Assembly (NCBI GenBank): GCA_015296085.1
Contig: DVDT01000007.1
Coordinates: forward strand, 1-64,000
Reading direction: 5' to 3'
From: Trichormus sp. M33_DOE_039
GTDB taxonomy: Bacteria; Cyanobacteriota; Cyanobacteriia; Cyanobacteriales; Nostocaceae
DNA length: 64,000 nucleotides
The notes under the pieces are model-generated. The model did not search any database. It was not told where the DNA came from and saw nothing but the letters and a program-made list of their open reading frames with translations. The position numbers and the translations under genes are program-made. Of this stretch, positions 27,911-37,243 are shown one piece after another. Position 1 is the first letter of the stretch; every line of letters begins with the position of its first letter.

Positions 27911-28188
27911 GGCGGCTCACAACCGCAACTTGTTACTTATGTAATAACAGCCCAAAATGTGAGTAAACGATTTTTGCAACTGATAAATCAAGCCTAGCTT
28001 AAATCAAGTGGTTGTTTCACTTAGATTTATAAATGTCAATATTTCCACTTTGATAGTTGAGTAATTACCGTGAAAAATGGTAACTCTGTAAACTATCCGA
28101 TGACTCAAAAAAAATATTTCTTACGATAGATTTATAATGAAAATTTTTGATAATTGTTAGCTCTATTTTGCTGGGAAAAGATGACTGT

Positions 28189-30975
28189 TTATAGCTTTTG
28201 GTATTTGATGAGATTAGCGATCGCCTGCAACAAAATCTCTGGTTCTAAAGGTTTAGAGATATGCTTTTGGAATCCTGCTTGCAGAGCTTGTTGCTGATTA
28301 AAATCACCCGCATAGGCAGTGAGGGCGAGTGCAGGAATTTGACCACCTTGCTCTGGTGGCAACGCTCTCACTTGTCGTATCAGCATATAACCATCCATAT
28401 CGGGCATCCCAATATCACTAACAAGCACATCTGGCTGCGATCGCCTTAAAATTGCCAATGCTTCAGTTGCATTTGCGGCGGCTGTCACCACTGCCCCAGC
28501 CTGCTCTAACAGAAAAGCCACAAACTCCCGTGTATCGATATCATCATCGACAAGAAGAACTTGAACACTGCTTAAATCAACGGATAATTCTGATGATTGC
28601 TGATTTTGTCTTTCCTGATTTGGGTTGGATGGCAGTGGCAGTTTGACTGTAAATATTGCCCCCTGCCCTTCCCCTGGACTCTCTGCCTGAATCATACCGC
28701 CATGTAGTTCTACTAAGTGGCGCACAATTGCTAGCCCTAAACCCAATCCCCCAAACTTCCGAGTGGTTGTGGCATCGGCTTGACGAAAGTAGTCAAATAT
28801 ATGCGGCAGAAAATCAGCTTTGATACCTTTGCCTGTGTCGCTGACCGTAATTTGGGCGTGAGTGCTATCTTGCTCTAGTCGCACATCAACTCGCCCCCCT
28901 TCTGGTGTGAACTTGACTGCATTGGAGAGCAGATTCCATACTACCTGCTGTAAGCGAGCAGGATCTCCAGAAATTTGCGGAATATTTGCATCTAGGGTGT
29001 GGTGAATTTGAATCGACTTGGCTTGGGCTGCGAGTCGTACCGTTTCCATTGCCGATACAACGGTTGTAGCCAGATCAACGGTTACAATATTCAGACTGAG
29101 TTTGCCCCGTAAAATCCGGGAGACATCCAGTAAGTCTTCAATCAGTTCAGACTGCAACTTGGCATTGCGTTCGATTACGCTCAGAGCTTGAGCGGTTTTG
29201 TTTTCGTCTAGCTTGCCAGTCCGCATGAGGTGTGACCAACCTAAAATGGGGTTCAGGGGCGATCGCAGTTCATGAGACAGCACTGCCAAAAACTCATCTT
29301 TAATCCGATTCGCTGCCTCAGCCTCAGCCCGAGCTGCTTGCTCAGATGCCAAGCTGCGCGCCAATTCAGCCTGAGCTTGTCGTTGCTCAGTGATATCAAC
29401 CGCCATTCCTGCCAGTAATTGCTGTCCAGCAGCATCTTTGATGGGGAATTTAAAGGACAGGAAATGGTGTTCGCCATCTTCTAGAGGATTCGTCTCAGCA
29501 ATTTGCATTGCCTGACCTGTTCGCAGCACAGCTACATCATTGTCTCGAATGGGTTGGGCCACTTCTGCTGCAAAGAAATCAAAATCTGTTTTACCCAACC
29601 ACTCTGCCAGAGGACGATGGAAAGAATGCTCCACTTGCGGATTAACGTATAGGTAATGCCCTGACTCATCTTTGATAAAGGCATTGACGGGACTGTAATT
29701 CATGAAGCTTTGAAATAAGGCTTGGCTGGCTTGTAATTCTTCCTCAGCTTGCTGCCGTTCCATAAATTGCCCAATCTGGCTGCCGAGTGCGCTCATCAGG
29801 TGGAGTAAATCGTCATCAGGTTCTTGATAACGGTTACTAAAGCATTCAATCACGCCTAAAATTTCTTGACCTAATGAAACTGGAAACCCAAAGACACTGT
29901 GCAGTCGCAAATTACAGGCGATCGCAGCTCTAGGAAAATTAGGGTCTTGAGCTAAGTTGCTAATCCACGCAGGTTGACCGCTTTTCCAGATCCGACCCGG
30001 TAAGCCAACACCAGAGGTAAAAGTTATTTCTTGATTTGTCCTCATTAGATCTGCCACATTCATTTCTGGAACAGACCAACTACTGAGATAGCGCATCATA
30101 TTAGCCTGGGGATCAACCCGCCACAGAAATCCCAGTTGCCAACCTAAACCTTCGCACAGGGACTGCAACACCAATGGCATCACATCCGCCAAAGTGCTGG
30201 CTTCAGCCAACACCTTTGCTACTGCATACTGAACTGCAAGGCGTTGCTCGGCTTGTTTGCGATCGCTCAAATCAAGGACAAAACTGATCAAACTTTCAGA
30301 ATGACTGTGCAGTAAAGCTGCTCCCACAATCACAGGTATTCGCTGTCCATTTTTGCCAATAAATGCTTTTTCGTAGGCTGTATTTTTTCCTTTAGTCAGC
30401 AGTTCTTCTATTGCAGGTACATCGCGATCGCGTAAATCTGGCGGTGTCATCTGATCCCAACGCACTCGTCCTGCTAAAACATCCTCTTGGCTAAAGCCTG
30501 TCATGCGCAAAAATTCATTATTGGCTTCATGGATAGTTCCATAGATATCGCAAGAAATCACCCCAATGATGTTGGAATCGACTAGACGGCGCAGGCGTGC
30601 TTCTGTTTGCTGGAGTTGTTCTAAATTCTGTCGGCTTTGCTGTTGAGCGATGCGTAATGACCCTACTAAAACACTGATCAAACATCCCTGGAACACAAAT
30701 AGTCCCATCCTAGCCCCACTAGCCACTGTTAGATTCAGGCTCAAGACTGGCTCAAGGAAAAAGTATTTGGCACATAATGTTGAGAAAAATGTGGCTAACA
30801 AACCTGGATCTCGTCCTCCATACCAAGCACTAATTGTCACCGCTCCAAAGAAGAGCAGAAACGATGCTTGGGTTAACTGAATGTAAGGATCTAGTGCCAG
30901 CATCAATAATGTAGCGATGACCACTAATGCGATCGCCACTCCGTAATTCCAAATTTTCTGCTTGAACTTGAACAT
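28189..30975 (-). CDS. hybrid histidine kinase, DUF4118-PAS-GAF-PAS
   Basis: A 928-residue membrane sensor kinase. Residues 1-115 hold a KdpD-like DUF4118 region with several helices (GAVTISAWYGGRDPGLLATF is diagnostic). Then come PAS (about 125-240), GAF (about 245-405), PAS (about 415-535), HisKA (VLSHELRSPLNPILG), HATPase (GGLGLGLAIVRHLVELHGG) and a C-terminal receiver with an intact acceptor (VLVSDIGMPDMDGYMLI). The signal is unknown. It is the first gene of the leftward cluster that continues with the multidomain regulator at 25391 after a 278-base gap, so separate promoters are possible. Confidence 0.9.
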   Translation of the reverse strand: MFKFKQKIWNYGVAIALVVIATLLMLALDPYIQLTQASFLLFFGAVTISAWYGGRDPGLLATFFSTLCAKYFFLEPVLSLNLTVASGARMGLFVFQGCLISVLVGSLRIAQQQSRQNLEQLQQTEARLRRLVDSNIIGVISCDIYGTIHEANNEFLRMTGFSQEDVLAGRVRWDQMTPPDLRDRDVPAIEELLTKGKNTAYEKAFIGKNGQRIPVIVGAALLHSHSESLISFVLDLSDRKQAEQRLAVQYAVAKVLAEASTLADVMPLVLQSLCEGLGWQLGFLWRVDPQANMMRYLSSWSVPEMNVADLMRTNQEITFTSGVGLPGRIWKSGQPAWISNLAQDPNFPRAAIACNLRLHSVFGFPVSLGQEILGVIECFSNRYQEPDDDLLHLMSALGSQIGQFMERQQAEEELQASQALFQSFMNYSPVNAFIKDESGHYLYVNPQVEHSFHRPLAEWLGKTDFDFFAAEVAQPIRDNDVAVLRTGQAMQIAETNPLEDGEHHFLSFKFPIKDAAGQQLLAGMAVDITEQRQAQAELARSLASEQAARAEAEAANRIKDEFLAVLSHELRSPLNPILGWSHLMRTGKLDENKTAQALSVIERNAKLQSELIEDLLDVSRILRGKLSLNIVTVDLATTVVSAMETVRLAAQAKSIQIHHTLDANIPQISGDPARLQQVVWNLLSNAVKFTPEGGRVDVRLEQDSTHAQITVSDTGKGIKADFLPHIFDYFRQADATTTRKFGGLGLGLAIVRHLVELHGGMIQAESPGEGQGAIFTVKLPLPSNPNQERQNQQSSELSVDLSSVQVLLVDDDIDTREFVAFLLEQAGAVVTAAANATEALAILRRSQPDVLVSDIGMPDMDGYMLIRQVRALPPEQGGQIPALALTAYAGDFNQQQALQAGFQKHISKPLEPEILLQAIANLIKYQKL

Positions 30976-31110
30976 CAGGACACGCAGATAGAATCGAGGA
31001 AAAGTTCTGATACAGTAATTATGTCAATAAATGCAAATCTAATAAATTACATTAATAAATGTGTCCGAAATATCAGTTTTGGAGTCTCTAATATTTCTTT
31101 AAGGTGCTAG

Positions 31111-31245
31111 TTAAGTAGAGTAAATCAACATACCATTCACTTTATTTGCTGCATCTTGATAGTAATTAACCAATTGTTCAAAATATTCCTGCATAAATTC
31201 CAATTCTGTTGCTGCATCTTCCCAATCAACTTTGTAAATGTTGGG
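31111..31245 (-). pseudogene. short gene remnant
   Basis: A minus-strand open stretch encodes a protein-like, acidic-amphipathic sequence (KVDWEDAATELEFMQEYFEQ, then LVNYYQDAANKVNG) that ends at a TAA at 31111. Upstream it runs into a stop after CCC-AAC with no start except an internal ATG at 31194. It looks like the C-terminus of a lost gene. The family was not recognised. Confidence 0.35.
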
Positions 31246-31356
31246 TTAGGTTAAGATTGCTCGATCAAATCTCGTTTTAATATTAGCTATGGAAAATTTT
31301 GATAACGCTGCTGATATAACTCTTAGAGGATGGTTTAAAAGTCGAAAAGTATACCA

Positions 31357-31459
31357 ATAACCCCTCTCCCAACTTCTCCCCCACAACTGTAGAGACGTTG
31401 CATGCAACGTCTCTACATATTCCCCATTCCCTTGTAGGGAATGGGGCTAGGGGGGTTAG
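31357..31459. repeat. MITE-like element with 30-bp perfect palindrome
   Basis: The outer ends AACCCCTCTCCC and GGGGCTAGGGGGGTT are roughly inverted. In the centre, 31388-31417 is a perfect 30-bp palindrome whose left arm is TGTAGAGACGTTGCA. Elements of this form are spread through Nostoc genomes. The frame at 31283-31483 (minus) only reads through it. Confidence 0.6.
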
Positions 31460-31560
31460 GTTTTTAGATTTTGATGTTAGCAATAATACTTTTTAAACAT
31501 CCACTTACTTTTTCAGGAAGTAAGTAACGCAAATGTCCATCAATTGAATATTCGGATTCC

Positions 31561-33900
31561 TTAGTTTATTTTATCTATCTGCCAAATTTTGATGGTTTGA
31601 TCAGAACTGCCACTAGCAAGAATCTTACCATCAAGACTCAAAGAAATAGAGTTAACGGTTTCTGAATGTCCAATTAAAGTTTGTATGGCTTCGCAGGTAG
31701 AAATACGCCAAATTTTAATAGTTGTATCTGCACTACTACTAAATAGAGTTTGTCCATCAGGACTGATGGCTAAGGATGTGATTTCTTCGGTGTGTTCAGT
31801 TAAGGTGTACAGCAGTTTACCTGTAACTAAATGCCAAATTTTGATGGTTGAGTCAGCACTACCACTAAATAATAACTGTCCATCAGGACTTATGGCGATC
31901 GCTTTGACATCACCAGCATGACCAATCAGGGTGCGTAAAGGGTCGCCTGTGCGGGGATTCCATAGTCGGATTTTGGTGTCAGAACTCCCACTAGCGAGGA
32001 TTGTACCATCGGGACTGATAGCTATGGCGTGAACAGCTGATGAGTGCCAAAGGGTGCAAATGCGATCGCCTTTGTGTAAATTCCAAAGTTTGATTTTGTT
32101 ACTACCACTGGCTAAAATCTGCCCATCTGGACTAATAACCACAACATTGACTGGTTTTTGATGTCCTAGCAGGGTATGAACAAGTTTACCTGTCTTTAAA
32201 TCCCACACTTTGACATTACTTCTGGGGTGTTCACAACTCCCCACAGCCAAAAAATCACCGTTAGGACTAACAGCGACTGATGAAACTTCTCCTAAATTCC
32301 CGGCTATGGTTTTAATGAAGTTGCCATCATTAATATTCCAGACGTTGATATTCTGGTCTGTACAACCACTGACTAACACCTCACCTTCAGGACTAATCGC
32401 TACAGATGTGACTTTACCAGAATGTCCTGTGAGGGTATAACCTAAGCTGGGAGCTTCTAAAGCTCGCTTATGCTTCAGATGTGCGATCGCTGCTAATAGT
32501 TTCTCAACATCTAGAATACTTTGTCTATCGTTGACGGTGAGAAAATATTCCTGCAATTTGTGTAAATAGTCCTCATCTTCAATTCTGATGGCTGATTGCA
32601 TAGCTTCTAGAGGACGAGCGAATTCCTGGAGTGAGACTTGATGCAAATCTAACCAAGTATTGATGGAGTATTCTACCTGTTCCTGTGACCATGTGCGATC
32701 GGGCAAATGCACTAAACTCTGAGCTAGTTGTAATGCTAATTCTGGAATCCAGTAAAGTCGCTCTTTTTCTAAAGCTTGGTAAATTTGCTGGTAACTGGTG
32801 ACAAAGGCTTGTACCGATTGGAAATCAAAATTGTCTTTGAGTAAGGTAGATAGTAACTCTGGCAGTAAAGGTGGTACATCATAATGCACCAAATGATAAA
32901 TATCCGCTATCCATGCAGCTACCAGACTATGACAAGTTATTAATACTTGGCAAAGCTGCTCGAAATCTTGATGATTAACTTGATATTTTAAATCTAACTT
33001 ACTAATATCAATTCCTTGGGCTTGCCATTTCTCTGCTTTCTCTAAAATGGCTAAATTAACGACATTATCTTTACCTAATAGGTTAATTGCTGTAATATCT
33101 TCCCCTAAAGCTAATAAATCATCGCGGATTTTTTTCCATTCTAAAGCTCGATTTTTAGCTGATTGTTGCAGAATTTCTTTATAGGGTATACGAGAAATAG
33201 TTTTATAGTAATAATTTGTTTGACCTAAACCCCAATAAGCAATGCGAAAATTTACATAATCTCCATCATTTTCTGATTCTAAAATCAAAATTGGCTCTGT
33301 TTTGAGCATCCCAAACAAAGCTTTGATACTAGATTCACTATGAAAACGTTTGCTATCCCAAGCTCCTGCTAAAAATTCTGTTGGTCTGATGGGATTGTGG
33401 AGGGAATAATATTGATTGATAAACGATCTGATTCCTTCCGCTAACATTGTTTCTATCCCAGCCGCTTCGTCTGTTTGCTGGTTAAATTCATCAAATTTGA
33501 CTTGCGGAGGTGCTAAGAAAATTTTGAGTGGTGTGCGTCCCGAATCAATATGAGATTCTAAAATTTGCGAAGGATATAGTCTTAAAGGCCAGCTATCGAG
33601 AATTTTATTGACTTCTGGTAATTTGAGAGCGGTATCCCTTTCTTGTTTAGCTACTTCTAATTGCGTTTCGCGCTGATAAACAGATAATTGCTTTTGTAAA
33701 AGCTTTTCTTGCTCAAATCCTGGTTCTCCACTTTTTTTGGGTTTGACAGTATCAGCAATTTCAATAAACGCTTGAATTGCTTGAGGGAATTGGTATTTAG
33801 TTATGTCCAGACTTTCTTCGGTTCTCTTGTTGACCAGATTAACAATTATAGGTGCAAATTCTACAACTAATTGAATTAGTAGCCTTAAGCCTTGCTCCAT
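31561..33900 (-). CDS. WD40-repeat protein with unassigned N-terminal half
   Basis: 779 residues. The C-terminal part (about 490-779) has seven WD40 blades, each with a form of GHxxxVxSxAISPDGxxLxSGSxDxxIKIW, enough for one complete propeller. The N-terminal 490 residues are alpha-helical with a hydrophobic start (LLIQLVVEFAPIIVNLV). They include a charged coiled-coil stretch (about 60-95) and a segment with WGLGQTNYYYKTISRIPYKE. I do not recognise a catalytic motif there. Such proteins in filamentous cyanobacteria are often scaffolds paired with an effector domain; this one could have an undefined effector at the front. Monocistronic. Confidence 0.8.
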   Translation of the reverse strand: MEQGLRLLIQLVVEFAPIIVNLVNKRTEESLDITKYQFPQAIQAFIEIADTVKPKKSGEPGFEQEKLLQKQLSVYQRETQLEVAKQERDTALKLPEVNKILDSWPLRLYPSQILESHIDSGRTPLKIFLAPPQVKFDEFNQQTDEAAGIETMLAEGIRSFINQYYSLHNPIRPTEFLAGAWDSKRFHSESSIKALFGMLKTEPILILESENDGDYVNFRIAYWGLGQTNYYYKTISRIPYKEILQQSAKNRALEWKKIRDDLLALGEDITAINLLGKDNVVNLAILEKAEKWQAQGIDISKLDLKYQVNHQDFEQLCQVLITCHSLVAAWIADIYHLVHYDVPPLLPELLSTLLKDNFDFQSVQAFVTSYQQIYQALEKERLYWIPELALQLAQSLVHLPDRTWSQEQVEYSINTWLDLHQVSLQEFARPLEAMQSAIRIEDEDYLHKLQEYFLTVNDRQSILDVEKLLAAIAHLKHKRALEAPSLGYTLTGHSGKVTSVAISPEGEVLVSGCTDQNINVWNINDGNFIKTIAGNLGEVSSVAVSPNGDFLAVGSCEHPRSNVKVWDLKTGKLVHTLLGHQKPVNVVVISPDGQILASGSNKIKLWNLHKGDRICTLWHSSAVHAIAISPDGTILASGSSDTKIRLWNPRTGDPLRTLIGHAGDVKAIAISPDGQLLFSGSADSTIKIWHLVTGKLLYTLTEHTEEITSLAISPDGQTLFSSSADTTIKIWRISTCEAIQTLIGHSETVNSISLSLDGKILASGSSDQTIKIWQIDKIN

Positions 33901-34289
33901 AAGGAGATTCCTGTTAAATCACTCATTTTCATGCTTCGCTTTCAACCTCAGTATTAGTTAGTCAGTAGACATAACCGATACTATCTATTACACTTGCAAT
34001 AATTTTGCCATCTATCTAAAGTTACCCCTAGATATGGCCTATCCTACTACTTGTGGGAGTCTTTGTGCCATAAGAGTTAATTCTCAAAAAATTAGATTCA
34101 CAAAAAAAAGAGAAAGATAGAGCATTTGCTTTTGATCTTTCTCTTAAGTTAATTAAAAGCTAATTTTTCCCGACTAGGAATGATTTAAATGAGATTTCGA
34201 TTAACCTTGATAATTGGAAATAGCTGGGATCAATAAAGATACTAAGGGCTTACTTTTGTCAATAACGAAGCAACATTGATAGTAGACAA
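33901..34289. other. intergenic region with terminator
   Basis: 389 bases between two minus-strand genes. It holds the terminator at 34101-34145 and the promoter region of the WD40 gene. No other gene seen. Confidence 0.45.
34101..34145 (-). terminator. terminator of the 34290-34679 gene
   Basis: On the minus strand AAGAGAAAGAT and ATCTTTCTCTT form a perfect 11-bp stem followed by a run of eight T. Confidence 0.75.
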
Positions 34290-34679
34290 TTAAAATCGAA
34301 TTCCTAACTGTCCATTGACTCCTCGTACAGAATTGTAACCAGCACCAACAAAGATGCGATCGCTCGCCTTGACCTGCACACCACCAGACAAAGCTACACC
34401 TTTATCTTCAGAATAATATCCCACGCCCACATAAGGGGAAATTACTGGCAAACTGAGAAATTTCAGGACATCTACGCCTGTCGCACCATCTTCACCTGTA
34501 CCCAACTCTACACCCAAATCTAACGCCCTCGCTCCCACAGCATAGGTTGTATCCCCATCTTTAGCACCGACCGAAACCCAAGGTTGAGGGATGATTTGCG
34601 CCGTCACTGGGCGGGGAGCAAATAAAGCTAAACATCCAATTGATGTGATGATGGATTTGATGATAATCGCTCTGTTCAT
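34290..34679 (-). CDS. small secreted, probably beta-rich protein
   Basis: 129 residues with a signal peptide (IITSIGCLALFAPRPVTAQ). The mature part is rich in Gly and alternating hydrophobic residues (PYVGVGYYSEDKGVALSGGV, then RIFVGAGYNSVRGVNGQLGI) and ends in Phe, as in small outer-membrane beta-barrel or porin-like proteins. The name and function are unknown. It has its own terminator. Confidence 0.6.
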   Translation of the reverse strand: MNRAIIIKSIITSIGCLALFAPRPVTAQIIPQPWVSVGAKDGDTTYAVGARALDLGVELGTGEDGATGVDVLKFLSLPVISPYVGVGYYSEDKGVALSGGVQVKASDRIFVGAGYNSVRGVNGQLGIRF

Positions 34680-34798
34680 GCTTCTTCCTCAACACTACTT
34701 AGCCATTTGGTACAAGGGAGTGACTAACTTGGATGTACAAAAGTTTCTCAGTTTTGCAGAACAGAATACGGTTTTTGGTAGAGTTCACTAAAGAATAA

Positions 34799-37120
34799 TT
34801 AGTCTAGTTTTTGCAACTGCGCTACCCTAGGGTCAATAATTTTTTGTCCTAAGCTGTCAAATTTAATGGCTACAGAAACTTTACTACCTGCACCGAAAAC
34901 GTGAGTTATTTCACCAATCCCAAAGGTTTTATGTAATACTCTATCTCCTACTTGCCAATTGGCTGTAGTTGTTTGTTTACCATTGGTTTGATTAGTCTTA
35001 GTGTAAGTTTGTCGAGTTGTCCCCGGATGCGCTAATAATTCTGGGGGTAATTCGTCAAGAAATTGCGATCGCAATGCGGGTTCACGTGAACCATATAAAC
35101 GGCGTTCCCGTGCGAAAGATAAATGTAGTCTTTCTTGAGCGCGGGTAATTCCCACGTAACACAGGCGACGTTCTTCTTCCAAGGAGGCTGGGTCATTCAT
35201 GGAACGATAATTGGGGAATAATCCCTGTTCTAATCCCACCAAAAAGACTACAGGAAACTCCAACCCTTTAGAAGCGTGTAAGGTCATCAAAGAAACGGCT
35301 GTCTGTCCTTCTTTTAAATTATCTAAATCAGAACTGAGGGCGGTACTTTGCAAAAATGCTGTTAAAGAAACGTCTTCATTCTCTTCTTGAAATTGCAGTA
35401 CAGCATTATAAAGTTCCTGGACGTTTTGGATTCTGTCTTCGGCTTCATCTGTACCTTGACTTTGCAAATCCTGCACGTAACTAGAATCTTCTAAAATCCC
35501 CATGACTAATTCTGAAACTGGGACATTAGCGATTTCATTTTGCCAACGACTAATCATTTGAGCAAAGTTATTTACAGATTTGGCAGAACGTCCAGCTAAA
35601 GTATTAACTGAGGTTTCATCACTCAATATTTCCCACAGAGTTGTGTTTAATTGTTGAGAAGCATTAATTAAATTATCAATTGTGGCTTTCCCAATTCCTC
35701 GCCGGGGTGTATTGATCACTCGTAATAAACTCACCGTATCTGCTGGGTTGGCTATCGCTCTTAAATAAGCTAAAACATCTTTAATTTCTTTGCGGTCATA
35801 AAACTTCATCCCTCCTACAACTGTATAGGGAATTTGATTCCTAACTAATAATTCTTCAAATGGTCGAGATTGAGCATTAGTACGATACAAAATCGCAAAA
35901 CTGCCCCAATCCAATTCAGGATTTTGGTGTTCTAAAGTGCGGATTTGTCTAATAACAAAATCAGCCTCCGCTAGTTCATCGTCTGCTTTATAACAATAAA
36001 TCTGCTCGCCTGCTCCCCTTGTTGGCTTGAGGACTTTATCAATCCGTTGGGTGTTATTTTCAATTAATTCATTAGCAGCTTGCAGAATATTTTCACAAGA
36101 GCGATAGTTCTCTTCTAACTTCACCATTGTGCGGGTGTCTTCATCTGGCAAACCATCACCAAAATCTTGCTGAAATTCTAGCAAAATTGTAAAGTCTGCC
36201 ATTCTAAAACTGTAAATTGATTGGTCGGCATCACCCACTACAAACACCGAGCGATTTTGCCAATTCCAGTCACTCTTATTATTTTCACCGTTAGTTCCGA
36301 GTAGGCGAATCAAATCATATTGTGTGCGGTTAGTATCTTGATATTCATCAACCAGAATATGGCAAAATTTGCGATGCCAATAACCTAAAATCTGCTCATT
36401 TTGTTGAAATAACCTCGTAGGCACAAGAATTAAATCATCAAAATCGAGGGCATTATTTTCTGCTAATTTATCTTGATAACGGTTATAGACATCAGCAATT
36501 ACGCGTCCACGGTAATTAGGTTGGTCTTGTTCAAACTCTTGTGGTGATAAGCCTTGGTTTTTTGCATTACTGATGGCGTAACGTACGGAACGGGGTTCAA
36601 ATTTTTTATCATCTAAATTTAATTGTTTGGTGACGATTTCTTTAATCAAACTCTGCACATCAGATTCATCAAAGATAGAAAAATTACGATCCCATTTTCT
36701 ACCTTTTTCATCTTGGTATTTATCAATATCAAAGCGCAGAATTCGCGAAAATAAACTGTGGAAAGTACCACACCACAGGTCTTTAATAATAGTTTTATAA
36801 ACGCGCGATCGCAGTTTAGTTTGTTCGTATTCTGGCAGTAAATCTAACCGTTGACCATGTTCTGTCATGGCTAACTGTTCAGCAAATAGCTTCTGAATCC
36901 GTTCTTTCATTTCCCGTGCGGCTTTATTCGTAAAAGTTACCGCTAGAATATTTTCCGGTGCAACACGGTGTTTCAGAATTAAGTTAGCAATTCGGTAAGT
37001 TAAAGCGCGCGTTTTACCAGAACCCGCACCAGCCACAACTAACAAAGGGCCGCAGTAATGTTCCACGGCTTGGCGTTGGCTGGGGTTTAAGTGGCTAATA
37101 AAGTCAATAGTTGTAGTCAT
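34799..37120 (-). CDS. pcrA: ATP-dependent DNA helicase PcrA/UvrD
   Basis: A superfamily 1A 3'-5' helicase of 773 residues from the ATG at 37120. An earlier frame start at 37174 adds a His/Ala-rich leader made from repeat DNA and is unlikely. The motifs are in order: Q motif LNPSQRQAVEHYCGP, Walker A VVAGAGSGKTRALTYR, AVTFTNKAAREMKER, Walker B ILVDEYQDTNRTQYDLI, GDADQSIYSFRMA, LEENYRS, VSLMTLHASKGLEFP and YVGITRAQERL. The C-terminal 50 residues (VLHKTFGIGEITHVFGAGSK) form the Tudor-like RNA-polymerase-interacting domain. It acts in nucleotide excision repair and in removing replication-transcription conflicts. Confidence 0.95.
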   Translation of the reverse strand: MTTTIDFISHLNPSQRQAVEHYCGPLLVVAGAGSGKTRALTYRIANLILKHRVAPENILAVTFTNKAAREMKERIQKLFAEQLAMTEHGQRLDLLPEYEQTKLRSRVYKTIIKDLWCGTFHSLFSRILRFDIDKYQDEKGRKWDRNFSIFDESDVQSLIKEIVTKQLNLDDKKFEPRSVRYAISNAKNQGLSPQEFEQDQPNYRGRVIADVYNRYQDKLAENNALDFDDLILVPTRLFQQNEQILGYWHRKFCHILVDEYQDTNRTQYDLIRLLGTNGENNKSDWNWQNRSVFVVGDADQSIYSFRMADFTILLEFQQDFGDGLPDEDTRTMVKLEENYRSCENILQAANELIENNTQRIDKVLKPTRGAGEQIYCYKADDELAEADFVIRQIRTLEHQNPELDWGSFAILYRTNAQSRPFEELLVRNQIPYTVVGGMKFYDRKEIKDVLAYLRAIANPADTVSLLRVINTPRRGIGKATIDNLINASQQLNTTLWEILSDETSVNTLAGRSAKSVNNFAQMISRWQNEIANVPVSELVMGILEDSSYVQDLQSQGTDEAEDRIQNVQELYNAVLQFQEENEDVSLTAFLQSTALSSDLDNLKEGQTAVSLMTLHASKGLEFPVVFLVGLEQGLFPNYRSMNDPASLEEERRLCYVGITRAQERLHLSFARERRLYGSREPALRSQFLDELPPELLAHPGTTRQTYTKTNQTNGKQTTTANWQVGDRVLHKTFGIGEITHVFGAGSKVSVAIKFDSLGQKIIDPRVAQLQKLD

Positions 37121-37134
37121 GGTGTGAGTATGGG

Positions 37135-37243
37135 CGTGGGCATGGGGCTTAAAAATACAAAAGTCAAAATTCAAAAGTTAAAAGATTCTTTTCTTTTGCC
37201 TTTTAACTTTTACCTTTTTACTTTTTTGTTCCCAATCCCTAGT
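37135..37243. repeat. AT-rich inverted dispersed repeat
   Basis: The block reads AAAAGTCAAAATTCAAAAG and AAAAGATTCTTTTCTTTTG, then CCTTTTAACTTTTACC, forming AT-rich complementary arms like those after pdhA. The flanking GGTGTGAGTATGGGCGTGGG is a short G/T repeat. It lies between the histidine kinase gene and pcrA. Confidence 0.5.

Noticed and set aside
31283-31483. Minus-strand frame of 66 codons
   Set aside because: It is the translation of the MITE-like palindromic element.
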